NCBI GenBank assembly: GCA_003519585.1
Contig: DOWL01000006.1
Span: forward strand, 460-15,861
Reading direction: 5' to 3'
DNA length: 15,402 bases
Source of the DNA: Nocardioides sp.
GTDB lineage: Bacteria > Actinomycetota > Actinomycetes > Propionibacteriales > Nocardioidaceae
Made by a program: the position numbers and the translations under genes. This document shows positions 7,089 through 14,003 of this stretch, one piece after another; positions within the stretch are counted from its first letter, which is position 1, and each line of letters starts with the position of its first letter. Below the pieces are notes generated by a model. It did not search any database. It was not told the origin of the DNA and worked only from the letters and a program-made list of their open reading frames with translations.

Positions 7089-8132
7089 GTGAACGACCCT
7101 TCGACCGCAACGCTCGACGACTTCATCCGCGGCCTGCCCAAGGCCGAGCTCCACGTCCACCACGTCGGGTCGGCCTCCGCCCGGATCGTGAGCGAGCTCG
7201 CCTCGCGCCATCCCGGCACCGTCCCGAGCGACCTCGAGCAGCTCAAGGCCTTCTACGAGTTCCGCGACTTCGCGCACTTCATCGAGGTCTACCTCGCGGT
7301 GGTCGCGCTGATCCGGACGCCCGAGGACATCCACTACCTCACCTACGAGATCGCCCGGGAGATGGCGACCGAGCAGCAGCTGCGGTACGCCGAGCTGACC
7401 TGCACGCCGTACACCTCGGTGCGGCCGGACCATCCCGAGCTCGGCATGCCGATCGAGGCCTACACCGAGGCGATCGAGACGGCCCGGGTCGAGGCCGAGC
7501 GCGACTTCGGGCTGGTGCTGCGCTGGATCTACGACATCCCCGGCGAGTTCGGGCTGCCATCGGCGGACGCGACCCTCGACTATGCGTTGCATCACCGGCC
7601 CGAGGGGCTGGTCGGTTTCGGCCTCGGCGGGCCGGAGCTGGGGGTGTCGCGACCGCAGTTCCAGCCGCACTTCGAGCAGGCTCGCGCGGCCGGGCTGCAC
7701 AGCGTGCCGCACGCCGGTGAGACGACCGGCCCGCAGACCGTCTGGGACTCGCTCACCCTGCTGCAGGCCGAGCGGATCGGACACGGGACGTCGTCGGCCC
7801 AGGACGCCGCGTTGCTGCGGCACCTCGCCGAGACCGGGATCCCCCTCGAGGTCTGCCCGTCCTCCAACATCGCCACCCGCGCGGTGCGCACGCTCGAGGA
7901 GCACCCGATCCGGGCCTTCCGCGACGCCGGCGTCACCGTGACCGTCAACTCCGACGACCCGCCGATGTTCGGCACCACCCTCAACCACGAGTACGCCGTG
8001 GCGGCGCAACTGCTGGGGCTCGACGAGGCCGGCGTGGCCGAGTTGGCCCGCACCGCGGTGCGGGCGTCGTTCGCACCCGAGGACGTGCGCAGCCGAGTGC
8101 TGGCGGAGATCGACACCTATCAGCACGCCTGA
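7089..8132 (+). CDS. adenosine deaminase family protein
   Basis: A 347-residue amidohydrolase expected to deaminate adenosine or a related 6-aminopurine nucleoside using a catalytic zinc. Zinc and catalytic motifs are visible: His22 and His24 in ELHVHH, His208 and Glu211 in HAGET, His232 in GHGT, CPSSN (256-260), and NSDDP with Asp289 and Asp290. The usual HLxG after the first histidines reads HHVGSAS, so substrate choice may differ. Some actinobacterial members act on 6-aminodeoxyfutalosine in menaquinone synthesis; this stays an alternative. The GTG at 7089 is the only sensible start, 4 bp after the thioredoxin stop, with no obvious Shine-Dalgarno. It is probably read from the upstream genes and ends before a strong terminator. 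Confidence 0.88.
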   Translation: MNDPSTATLDDFIRGLPKAELHVHHVGSASARIVSELASRHPGTVPSDLEQLKAFYEFRDFAHFIEVYLAVVALIRTPEDIHYLTYEIAREMATEQQLRYAELTCTPYTSVRPDHPELGMPIEAYTEAIETARVEAERDFGLVLRWIYDIPGEFGLPSADATLDYALHHRPEGLVGFGLGGPELGVSRPQFQPHFEQARAAGLHSVPHAGETTGPQTVWDSLTLLQAERIGHGTSSAQDAALLRHLAETGIPLEVCPSSNIATRAVRTLEEHPIRAFRDAGVTVTVNSDDPPMFGTTLNHEYAVAAQLLGLDEAGVAELARTAVRASFAPEDVRSRVLAEIDTYQHA

Positions 8133-8143
8133 GGAAAGTAATA

Positions 8144-8172
8144 GGCCCCGCAACCTCATACGCAGCGGGGCC
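8144..8172. terminator. stem-loop terminator after the deaminase
   Basis: GGCCCCGC (8144-8151) and GCGGGGCC (8165-8172) form a perfect 8-bp GC stem with a 13-nt loop, 11 nt after the deaminase stop. The sequence after it (GTGATCTTTG) is only mildly T-rich, which is common for terminators in high-GC bacteria. Confidence 0.75.
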
Positions 8173-8210
8173 GTGATCTTTGTATCCGTTTCTGAGCCCG
8201 AATTGGGGGA

Positions 8211-8241
8211 TTGAAACGGCGTGTCGCGGGACACCTACTGT
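8211..8241 (+). promoter_or_regulatory. promoter of the LuxR-type regulator (leaderless)
   Basis: TTGAAA (8211-8216) and TACTGT (8236-8241) are 19 bp apart. The -10 ends 6 nt before the ATG at 8248, so the transcript would begin at the start codon. An inverted repeat fills part of the spacer. Confidence 0.55.
8221..8234. promoter_or_regulatory. inverted repeat between -35 and -10, candidate operator
   Basis: GTGTC (8221-8225) and GACAC (8230-8234) are perfect arms around GCGG. It lies between the two promoter hexamers, where a bound protein would block polymerase; self-control by the following regulator is a possibility, not shown. Confidence 0.4.
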
Positions 8242-8247
8242 GGAGAC

Positions 8248-8943
8248 ATGAATCAGCCAGGGGGCCCGGTCCGGGTCGCAATCGTCAACGACTACGAGCT
8301 CGTAGTCGTGGGCGTCGCTGCCCTCTTGCAGCCCTACCGCGACCGGATCGAGGTCGTCGAGCTCGACAGCAACCTGCCGGTGGTCCGCGATGTCGACGTG
8401 ATCCTCTACGACACTTTCGGCCAGGTGCAGGGCAAGGGGGTCGACGTTGACTCCCTGGTCAACGGTGGCGGCGCCAAGGTCGCGATCTACAGCTGGAACC
8501 TCCACCATGAGCTGGTCCGCGACTCGCTCGACGCCGGCGCGTCGGCCTACCTGTCCAAGGGGATGGATGCGGAGGATCTCGTCCGGGCGATCGAGAAGAT
8601 CGCTACCGGACGCCGCGTGCTGCCCGAGGGCAGCGGGTCGGTCAGTCCCAGGCCGGACAGCGACTGGCCGGGCAAGGAGCACGGCCTCACGGTGCGCGAG
8701 TCGGAGATCATCGCGCTGATCACCCAGGGCCTCTCCAACCAGGAGATCGCCGACCGCAGCTACCTCAGCATCAACTCCGTCAAGACCTACATCCGCACCG
8801 CCTATCGCAAGATGGGCGTCGAACGGCGCGCCCAAGCGGTGCTCTGGGGCGTCCAGCACGGGTTCCAGCCCGACGTGGTCCGGCATATCCGGAGGTCGGA
8901 CGAGCGGCCACCACCGAACGGTCGGAGTTCCGGTAAACCGTGA
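8248..8943 (+). CDS. orphan LuxR/NarL-type response regulator
   Basis: A 231-residue two-domain regulator. The receiver domain covers about residues 8-125, with the expected phosphoacceptor Asp55 (VDVILYDTFG), Ser82 and the conserved Lys104 (YLSKGM). The acidic pocket reads Asn14-Asp15 in place of the usual two acidic residues. The LuxR helix-turn-helix is at about 147-203 (LTVRESEIIALITQGLSNQEIADRSY region). The ATG at 8248 is favoured over the GTG at 8221 because a -10 element lies 6 nt upstream and the receiver fold begins directly after it. No histidine kinase is in the window, so the signal is unknown. The neighbouring secreted-protein gene starts 33 bp downstream on the same strand and is a possible target. 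Confidence 0.9.
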   Translation: MNQPGGPVRVAIVNDYELVVVGVAALLQPYRDRIEVVELDSNLPVVRDVDVILYDTFGQVQGKGVDVDSLVNGGGAKVAIYSWNLHHELVRDSLDAGASAYLSKGMDAEDLVRAIEKIATGRRVLPEGSGSVSPRPDSDWPGKEHGLTVRESEIIALITQGLSNQEIADRSYLSINSVKTYIRTAYRKMGVERRAQAVLWGVQHGFQPDVVRHIRRSDERPPPNGRSSGKP

Positions 8944-8964
8944 ACAGCGGGCCCTCCCGGCTCC

Positions 8965-8970
8965 TACCGT
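8965..8970 (+). promoter_or_regulatory. -10 element of the leaderless Ig-repeat gene
   Basis: TACCGT lies exactly 6 nt before the ATG at 8977, the same spacing as in the preceding regulator. TGAACA at 8941-8946, 18 bp further up, is a possible but weak -35. No Shine-Dalgarno is seen. Confidence 0.45.
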
Positions 8971-8976
8971 GCACGC

Positions 8977-11343
8977 ATGGACGACAGTCGCGCGCGCAAG
9001 TACCAGCTATCGAAAGTGCTTGCTGTGCTCGTGACGGCGGCCCTCGCTGCCGTGCTGGCTATCGCCTCGCCCGCGGCCGCCGACACCACGGTGACCACGA
9101 CCGACCTGACCAGCGACCTCAACCCGTCGACGTACGGTGACGCGATCACGCTGACCGCCACGGTGACCGGCGACGCTCCGACCGGATCGGTCACCTTCAC
9201 CGACGGTGCCACGACCCTCGACGTCGTCGCCCTGGTCGGCGGTGTCGCCGTCCTGGTGACCGACGAGCTGACCGCGGGCGATCACACGATCGTCGCGACG
9301 TACGGCGGCGACCTGGGCAACGACCCGTCGACGTCCACCGGTCTCGTGCAGTCGGTCGAGAGCGTCGAGACGGCGACGAACCTGGACTCCGACGCGAACC
9401 CGTCGCAGTACGGCGACTCGGTGACGCTGACCGCGACGGTGATCGGCGGCGACCCGACCGGCACGGTGTCCTTCGACGACGGCGCCACGCACCTCGGCGA
9501 CGGCACCGTCACCGACGGCGAGGCCACGCTCACGACCAGCACCCTGAGCGTCGGCGACCACACGATCACGGCGACGTACGCCGGCGACGCCAACCACGAC
9601 GGCTCGACCTCCAACAACCTGGTGCAGACGGTCGCCGTCGTTGGTACGACGACCCTCCTGGAGAGCAGCGCGAACCCGTCGGACTTCGGGGAGGCGGTCA
9701 CCTTCACCGCCACCGTGCTCGGCGACTCGCCGACCGGCTCGGTCTCCTTCGACGACGGCGCCACGCATCTCGGCGACGGCACCGTCACTGACGGCGAGGC
9801 CACGCTGACGACCAGCGCGCTGAGCGTGGGCAGCCACACGGTTACCGCGACCTACAGCGGCGACACGAACAACGACATGTCGGTCTCCGCGGAGCTGGTG
9901 CAGTCCGTGGGCGTGGTCGGCACCACGACCACCGTCGTGTCCGATGCGAACCCCTCGGTCCTCGGCGATCTCGTCACCTTCACCGCGACCGTCACCGGCG
10001 CCGACCCGACCGGCACGGTCACCTTCACCGACGGCGCCACCGTGCTCGGCTCGGCACCGGTCGACGGCAGCGGTGAGGCCAGCCTGGAGACCAGCACGCT
10101 GGCCGTGGGCGCGCACACGATCACCGCGACCTACAGCGGCGACGACAACAACGGCGTCTCCTCCGACGACCTCGTGCAGACCGTCGACAAGCTCGGCACC
10201 GCCACGACGCTCGCCTCGAGCCTCAACCCCTCGACCACGGCCGACTCGGTGACCCTGACCGCGACGGTCACCGGTGGCCCCACGCCGACCGGGTCGGTCA
10301 CGTTCAAGGACGGCGCCACCGTCCTCGGCTCCGCGAACCTCAACGGCAGCGGTGTCGCCACCCTCGGGGCCGGCCCCTTCACCGCGGGCGCCCACAGCCT
10401 CACTGCGACGTACGGCGGCGACGCGAACCACGTCGGCTCGTCGGGTTCGTTGACCCAGACGTCGACGGCGCCCGTCGTCCCGCCGGTCGTCCCGCCCGTC
10501 ACGCCTCCGGTCACCCCCCCGACGCCCCCGCCGCCGCCGAAGCCGACGGTCACCTTCGACATCTCCACCGACAAGGCGTCCGTCGGAGACAAGGTGACGC
10601 TCAAGTGGAGCACCAAGCACGCGGAGACCGTCACTGCCTCCGGCGACTGGCGCGGCGCGCGTCCGACCAAGGGCACCGCGAAGGTCCGGATGGGCGAGCG
10701 CGGCACGTACGTGTTCAAGCTGACCGTCGCCAACGCCAGCGGCAAGCAGACCGCCACGGTCCAGGTCGTCGCCTCGCGCAAGGCCAAGGAGCTCGAGCTC
10801 GTCGTGACCGACGAGCTGGTGCTGGTCGGCACCCCCGTCGCCGTGCGTGCGGACGGCCTCGCCCAGGGCGAGACCTACACGATCCGGCTGGCGGGCAAGG
10901 TGCTGATCTCCGGCAAGGCGGACAAGAAGGGGGACGTGAACAAGACGTTCACGCTGCCCACGACGACCGCCGAGGGCGCCGTCCCGCTCACCATCACCGG
11001 CAGCAACCCGGGCCGCAAGGGCGAGGCCGTCCTCAACGTGATCAAGCCCAAGACCCTCGAGGTCGAGGTCGCCGACGACAAGGTCCGCAAGAACGAGGAG
11101 CAGACCGTCACCGTCAGCGGGCTGTTGGCCGGCGAAGAGGTCAAGGTCATGTACCTCGGCAAGAAGATCACCACCGGCACGGCGGACGCGAACGGCGAGT
11201 TCACCTACGCGTTCAACGTCGGCGCGGAGAAGGGCAAGCGCAAGGTCAAGGTGATCGGCGCCGTACCGTCCCGCGTGGGCGAGGCGGAGTTCGCCGTGAC
11301 CCGCGATGGCGGCGACGTCGGCGGCCACGAGGACGGGCTCTGA
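8977..11343 (+). CDS. secreted protein with five bacterial Ig-like repeats and proline-rich hinge
   Basis: A 788-residue exported protein of unknown role. A Sec-type signal peptide (basic start, hydrophobic core about 12-31) probably ends after Ala35 (SPAAA|DTT). Five Ig-like repeats of about 91 residues (38-128, 129-219, 220-311, 312-403, 404-495) follow, each with the pattern NPS..GD.VTLTATV, PTGSVTF.DGAT.L and GDHTITATYSGD, as in the Big_3_5 family. Residues 499-523 are a proline-rich hinge. The C-terminal part (524-775) appears to hold about three further beta-rich domains richer in lysine. There is no LPXTG motif and no C-terminal membrane helix, so it may be released or held by the wall non-covalently. 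Adhesive or structural roles are usual for such repeats but cannot be shown here. A -10-like TACCGT lies 6 nt before the ATG. Confidence 0.9.
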   Translation: MDDSRARKYQLSKVLAVLVTAALAAVLAIASPAAADTTVTTTDLTSDLNPSTYGDAITLTATVTGDAPTGSVTFTDGATTLDVVALVGGVAVLVTDELTAGDHTIVATYGGDLGNDPSTSTGLVQSVESVETATNLDSDANPSQYGDSVTLTATVIGGDPTGTVSFDDGATHLGDGTVTDGEATLTTSTLSVGDHTITATYAGDANHDGSTSNNLVQTVAVVGTTTLLESSANPSDFGEAVTFTATVLGDSPTGSVSFDDGATHLGDGTVTDGEATLTTSALSVGSHTVTATYSGDTNNDMSVSAELVQSVGVVGTTTTVVSDANPSVLGDLVTFTATVTGADPTGTVTFTDGATVLGSAPVDGSGEASLETSTLAVGAHTITATYSGDDNNGVSSDDLVQTVDKLGTATTLASSLNPSTTADSVTLTATVTGGPTPTGSVTFKDGATVLGSANLNGSGVATLGAGPFTAGAHSLTATYGGDANHVGSSGSLTQTSTAPVVPPVVPPVTPPVTPPTPPPPPKPTVTFDISTDKASVGDKVTLKWSTKHAETVTASGDWRGARPTKGTAKVRMGERGTYVFKLTVANASGKQTATVQVVASRKAKELELVVTDELVLVGTPVAVRADGLAQGETYTIRLAGKVLISGKADKKGDVNKTFTLPTTTAEGAVPLTITGSNPGRKGEAVLNVIKPKTLEVEVADDKVRKNEEQTVTVSGLLAGEEVKVMYLGKKITTGTADANGEFTYAFNVGAEKGKRKVKVIGAVPSRVGEAEFAVTRDGGDVGGHEDGL
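9088..10461 (+). repeat. five tandem Ig-like coding repeats of about 275 bp
   Basis: Repeat units start near 9088, 9361, 9634, 9910 and 10186. Units 2 and 3 are closest: both encode the same 24-residue stretch beginning SFDDGATHLGDG (about 9472 and 9745), with only scattered silent changes there. This suggests that one arose recently from the other by duplication or gene conversion. Confidence 0.85.
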
Positions 11344-11353
11344 GTAGGCTTGA

Positions 11354-11374
11354 ACCGGACGGCGTTCGTCCGGT
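11354..11374. terminator. stem-loop between the Ig-repeat gene and the winged-helix gene
   Basis: ACCGGAC (11354-11360) and GTCCGGT (11368-11374) are perfect 7-bp arms with a 7-nt loop, 10 nt after the stop of the Ig-repeat gene. No T-run follows. It may end that transcript, or be an operator for the next gene, which starts 20 bp on. Confidence 0.5.
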
Positions 11375-11394
11375 ACCCGTGCGATCCTGCGCGC

Positions 11395-12510
11395 ATGGGC
11401 AACCGAGCGCAGCTCTCGACCACCTGGGCGGCCGCGCTGGGTTGGCGGATGGAGCGACAGCTGCTCGATCCGGTGGGATCGGAGTCTGTCGCGGGCGTCG
11501 TACGCCGGCTCGGCGCGGTCTTGTCGATGGACGAGTCGCTGGCCGAGCTCGCCGTACGCACCCGGCGCACCACCTCGCATCCTGGTGAGCTTGCTGACGC
11601 ACTGGCCGCCGGGGAGGTGATCAAGGCCTTCGCCTACCGAGGTGCGATGCACTACCTCTCGCCCGAGGACGGTGGCAACTACCTTGCGATCCGTGCGGCC
11701 GGTCGGCAGTGGGAGCTGAAGAGCTGGGTGGAGTTCTACCGGCTGACGGCCGACGACTGGCCCGACTTCCGCGCCGCCGTCCGCGAGGCGCTCGCCGGTG
11801 GGCCGCTCACGATCCGCGAGCTGGGTGAGGCAGTCACCGCGCACCGCGCGTACCGCCACCTCGGGCCGGTCTTCGACGAGGGTGCCGGCACGCTCATCAA
11901 GCCGCTGACCTGGCAGGGTGACATGTCGCTCGGAGTGCCTCGGGACGGCGAGCACACCTTCCAGCGCTTGGACGACAACCCGCGCTGGCAGGGGATTCCC
12001 GAGCTCGACGACGCCGGGCCGCGGGCGATCACGGCGTACCTCCGGAGCTACGGGCCGGCGACCGTTGAGCACATCCACCACTGGTTCGGTGCCGGGCTGA
12101 GTGCTGGTCGCGCGCGCCTCGACCGCTGGCTCTCCGCTCTGGGCGACGAGCTGGTCGGCGTCGACGTCGACGGCACCGATGCGCTGGTCGTGGCGGACGA
12201 CGTGGCGTCGTTGGACTCCGCGCGACGCTCCGATGTCGTCCGCTTCCTGCCCGGGCACGACCAGTGGGTGATGGGGGTGGGCACCAAGGACGTGCACGTG
12301 ACGCCACCCGACCGGCGAGACGTGATGACCCGCAAGGCCAACCCGGTGCTCGTGGGCGGCGTGGTCCGCGGCACGTGGCGGGTCCGCGAGGACGAACTCA
12401 CCGTGACCTGGCTCGACGAGGGACGGCGCCCCCGGAAGGCGATCGACGAGGAGGCCGCCCGACTGTCCGAGCTCGTGGGCACGGAGCTGCGGTTGACCAT
12501 CGAGGGTTGA
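11395..12510 (+). CDS. winged-helix DNA-binding protein, AlkZ/YcaQ-like (HTH_42) family
   Basis: A 371-residue protein resembling the winged-helix family that includes the DNA glycosylases AlkZ and YcaQ/AlkX, which unhook DNA crosslinks and bulky alkyl adducts. Recognised features are the N-terminal SVAGVVRRLGAVLSMDESLAELAVRTR segment (about 31-57), the HYLSPEDG region, and the C-terminal FLPGHDQWVMG, PVLVGGVVRGTW and DELTVTW motifs. Length is normal. Active AlkZ-type enzymes carry a QxQ or QxD motif where this protein reads VLSM (42-45), so glycosylase activity is doubtful. The ATG at 11395 is preferred; the frame extends to a TTG at 11350, but GATCCT, a poor -10-like hexamer, sits 6 nt before the ATG and no Shine-Dalgarno exists. 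Family placement is from remembered motifs, without a search. Confidence 0.75.
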   Translation: MGNRAQLSTTWAAALGWRMERQLLDPVGSESVAGVVRRLGAVLSMDESLAELAVRTRRTTSHPGELADALAAGEVIKAFAYRGAMHYLSPEDGGNYLAIRAAGRQWELKSWVEFYRLTADDWPDFRAAVREALAGGPLTIRELGEAVTAHRAYRHLGPVFDEGAGTLIKPLTWQGDMSLGVPRDGEHTFQRLDDNPRWQGIPELDDAGPRAITAYLRSYGPATVEHIHHWFGAGLSAGRARLDRWLSALGDELVGVDVDGTDALVVADDVASLDSARRSDVVRFLPGHDQWVMGVGTKDVHVTPPDRRDVMTRKANPVLVGGVVRGTWRVREDELTVTWLDEGRRPRKAIDEEAARLSELVGTELRLTIEG

Positions 12511-12551
12511 GCGCGGCCGCGTCCTTGTCGGGGCGTGGCAGGATGCGCGCT

Positions 12552-13760
12552 GTGCGGCACTCGTTGGCAGGGCGGGCCGAGAGCCAGCTCCAGGCCCGCC
12601 TCCTCGCGGAGCTCCGCGACGAGGGGCCGCAGTCCAAGGCCCAGTTGGCCGACTCGCTCCAGGTCTCCCGGACCACCGTGGGTGCCGAGGTGGTGCGGCT
12701 CGGTGAGCTCGGCCTGGCGATCGAGGCGGGCCCGGCCGCGTCGCGGGGCGGGCGTCGTTCGACGCTGGTCGACCTGTCGCCGGAGATCCGGTTCGCCGGC
12801 ATCGCGATCGGCGCGACGGGTCTCTCGGTCGGGGTCACCGACGGCCGGCTGACCACGCTCGCCGTACGACACCGCGACTGCGACATCAAGCAGGGTCCCG
12901 AGCAGGTGCTCGCGCTCGCGCTCGAGACGACCCGCGAGGTGATGGCCGAGGTCGGCGTCACCCTGCTCAGCGGTGCGGGTGTCGGCGTGCCTGGGCCGGT
13001 CGACTTCCACCGTGGGGTCTCGGTCTCGCCGCCGATCATGCCGGGGTGGGACGGCTACCCCGTGCGCGACGCGGTCTCGCGTGACCTCGGCTGTCCCGTC
13101 GTGCTCGACAACGACGTCAACGTGCTCGCGATCGGTGAACAGCACGCGGGTGTGGCCAAGGCGGCCAAGGACTTCCTCTTCGTCAAGATCGGCACCGGGA
13201 TCGGGTGCGGCATCGTCGTGGACGGCGATCTCTACCGCGGCGTCGATGGCTGTGCGGGCGACATCGGGCACATCCGGGTCGACGACTTCGGACCGACCTG
13301 CGCGTGCGGCAACACCGGCTGCCTGGAGGCGTTCGCGGGTGGTGCCGCGCTCGCTCGGGACGCCACCGCCGCCGCGCGTTCGGGACGCTCGGACGTGCTC
13401 GCCGCGATGTTGGCCGAGCGGTCGGAGCTGAGTGCGGCCGACGTGGGCCTGGCCGTGAGCCAGGGCGACCCCGTCGCCGTCCAGTTGATCCGCGACTCGG
13501 GACGCCGGGTCGGCCAGGTGCTGGCCAGCCTGGTCTCCTTCTTCAACCCCGGGCTGATCGTGATCGGCGGCGGCGTCACCGCGATCGGGCACTCGCTGCT
13601 CGCCGAGATCCGTGGCGTGACCTACCGTCGCTCGCTGCCGCTCGCCACCGGCAACCTGCCGATCGTGCTCAGCGAGCTCGGCTCCGAGGGCGGCGTCGTC
13701 GGAGCCGCCCGGATGGTGAGCGGGGCGATCTACTCCTCCGATCCGAGCCGCGCGGTCTGA
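12552..13760 (+). CDS. ROK-family transcriptional regulator / sugar-kinase-like protein 1
   Basis: A 402-residue protein with an N-terminal winged helix (about 8-58, SKAQLADSLQVSRTTVGAEVVRLGELGLA region) and a ROK domain. The ROK zinc site is complete: His240 in GDIGH and Cys250, Cys252, Cys257 in CACGNTGC. The kinase-type aspartate is kept in DNDVN (Asp188), but the phosphate-binding DxGGT motif is degenerate (AIGATG), so it is probably a sugar-responsive regulator rather than a kinase. I chose GTG 12552 because CAGGAT lies 7 nt before it, like other leaderless starts nearby; ATG 12543 in frame, adding three residues, is a real alternative. It starts 41 bp after the winged-helix gene and is followed by a hairpin and a second ROK gene. 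Confidence 0.88.
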   Translation: MRHSLAGRAESQLQARLLAELRDEGPQSKAQLADSLQVSRTTVGAEVVRLGELGLAIEAGPAASRGGRRSTLVDLSPEIRFAGIAIGATGLSVGVTDGRLTTLAVRHRDCDIKQGPEQVLALALETTREVMAEVGVTLLSGAGVGVPGPVDFHRGVSVSPPIMPGWDGYPVRDAVSRDLGCPVVLDNDVNVLAIGEQHAGVAKAAKDFLFVKIGTGIGCGIVVDGDLYRGVDGCAGDIGHIRVDDFGPTCACGNTGCLEAFAGGAALARDATAAARSGRSDVLAAMLAERSELSAADVGLAVSQGDPVAVQLIRDSGRRVGQVLASLVSFFNPGLIVIGGGVTAIGHSLLAEIRGVTYRRSLPLATGNLPIVLSELGSEGGVVGAARMVSGAIYSSDPSRAV

Positions 13761-13777
13761 GACCCCCCGCTCGTCGC

Positions 13778-13812
13778 CTCGGAATTTGGTCGACTGTCGA
13801 TCAATTTCCGAG
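13778..13812. terminator. long hairpin after ROK gene 1
   Basis: Arms 13778-13788 (CTCGGAATTTG) and 13802-13812 (CAATTTCCGAG) pair at 10 of 11 positions around a 13-nt loop that itself holds two GTCGA copies. It lies 17 nt after the stop of ROK gene 1. No T-run follows, so terminator is the likeliest reading by position, with a protein-binding site as the alternative. Confidence 0.5.
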
Positions 13813-13897
13813 CCCGAACCACGACCGGTTGACCTGCAACTTTGTCCAACAGTGACGGAAGTTTCGCAACAACACGACAGAAATGTCGCTCAGACCC

Positions 13898-13927
13898 TTG
13901 CTCTTCGTTCGCCAGCCCCCCTAGTTT
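13898..13927 (+). promoter_or_regulatory. candidate promoter of ROK gene 2 / ABC operon
   Basis: TTGCTC (13898-13903) and TAGTTT (13922-13927) are 18 bp apart. Transcription would start near 13934, giving a leader of about 70 nt that contains the perfect palindrome at 13946-13965. Confidence 0.45.
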
Positions 13928-13946
13928 GTGCTGCGCGATGACAAAC
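13924..13946. promoter_or_regulatory. inverted repeat over the -10 and start region
   Basis: GTTTGT (13924-13929) and ACAAAC (13941-13946) are perfect 6-bp arms with an 11-bp spacer, overlapping the -10 hexamer. A further TTTGT copy is at 13841-13845. It suits a repressor site. Confidence 0.4.
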
Positions 13947-13965
13947 CAGTGACGACCGTCACTGG
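13946..13965. promoter_or_regulatory. perfect 20-bp palindrome, candidate ROK operator
   Basis: CCAGTGACG-AC-CGTCACTGG has 9-bp perfect arms with a 2-bp centre, 38 bp before the ATG of ROK gene 2 and just after its likely transcription start. The core CAGTGACG recurs as a single half at 13850-13857. Position and symmetry fit self-repression by the ROK protein; this is inferred. As RNA it could also form a strong hairpin. Confidence 0.6.
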
Positions 13966-13987
13966 GCGGCCCGAAGTGCAGCGTGAG

Positions 13988-13993
13988 GGAGGT
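13988..13993 (+). promoter_or_regulatory. ribosome binding site of ROK gene 2
   Basis: GGAGGT lies 10 nt before the ATG at 14004 and decides that start against the in-frame GTG at 13983, which it would lie inside. Confidence 0.65.
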
Positions 13994-14003
13994 GCGGCGC
14001 GCG

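Noticed and set aside
7087..7092. ATGTGA start-stop element directly before the deaminase
   Set aside because: An ATG followed at once by TGA could act as a minimal upstream frame, but such a hexamer is expected by chance and no ribosome site supports it.
9088..10461. Possible CRISPR-like array from regular repeats
   Set aside because: The repeats are about 275 bp, in frame and encode Ig-like domains; they are protein repeats, not CRISPR.
9007..12297. A 1096-codon open frame on the minus strand opposite the Ig-repeat and winged-helix genes
   Set aside because: It is low-complexity in Arg, Gly, Val and Asp, crosses two convincing plus-strand genes and their intergenic region, and shows no domain. 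It is an open frame caused by high GC and regular codon use in the repeats.
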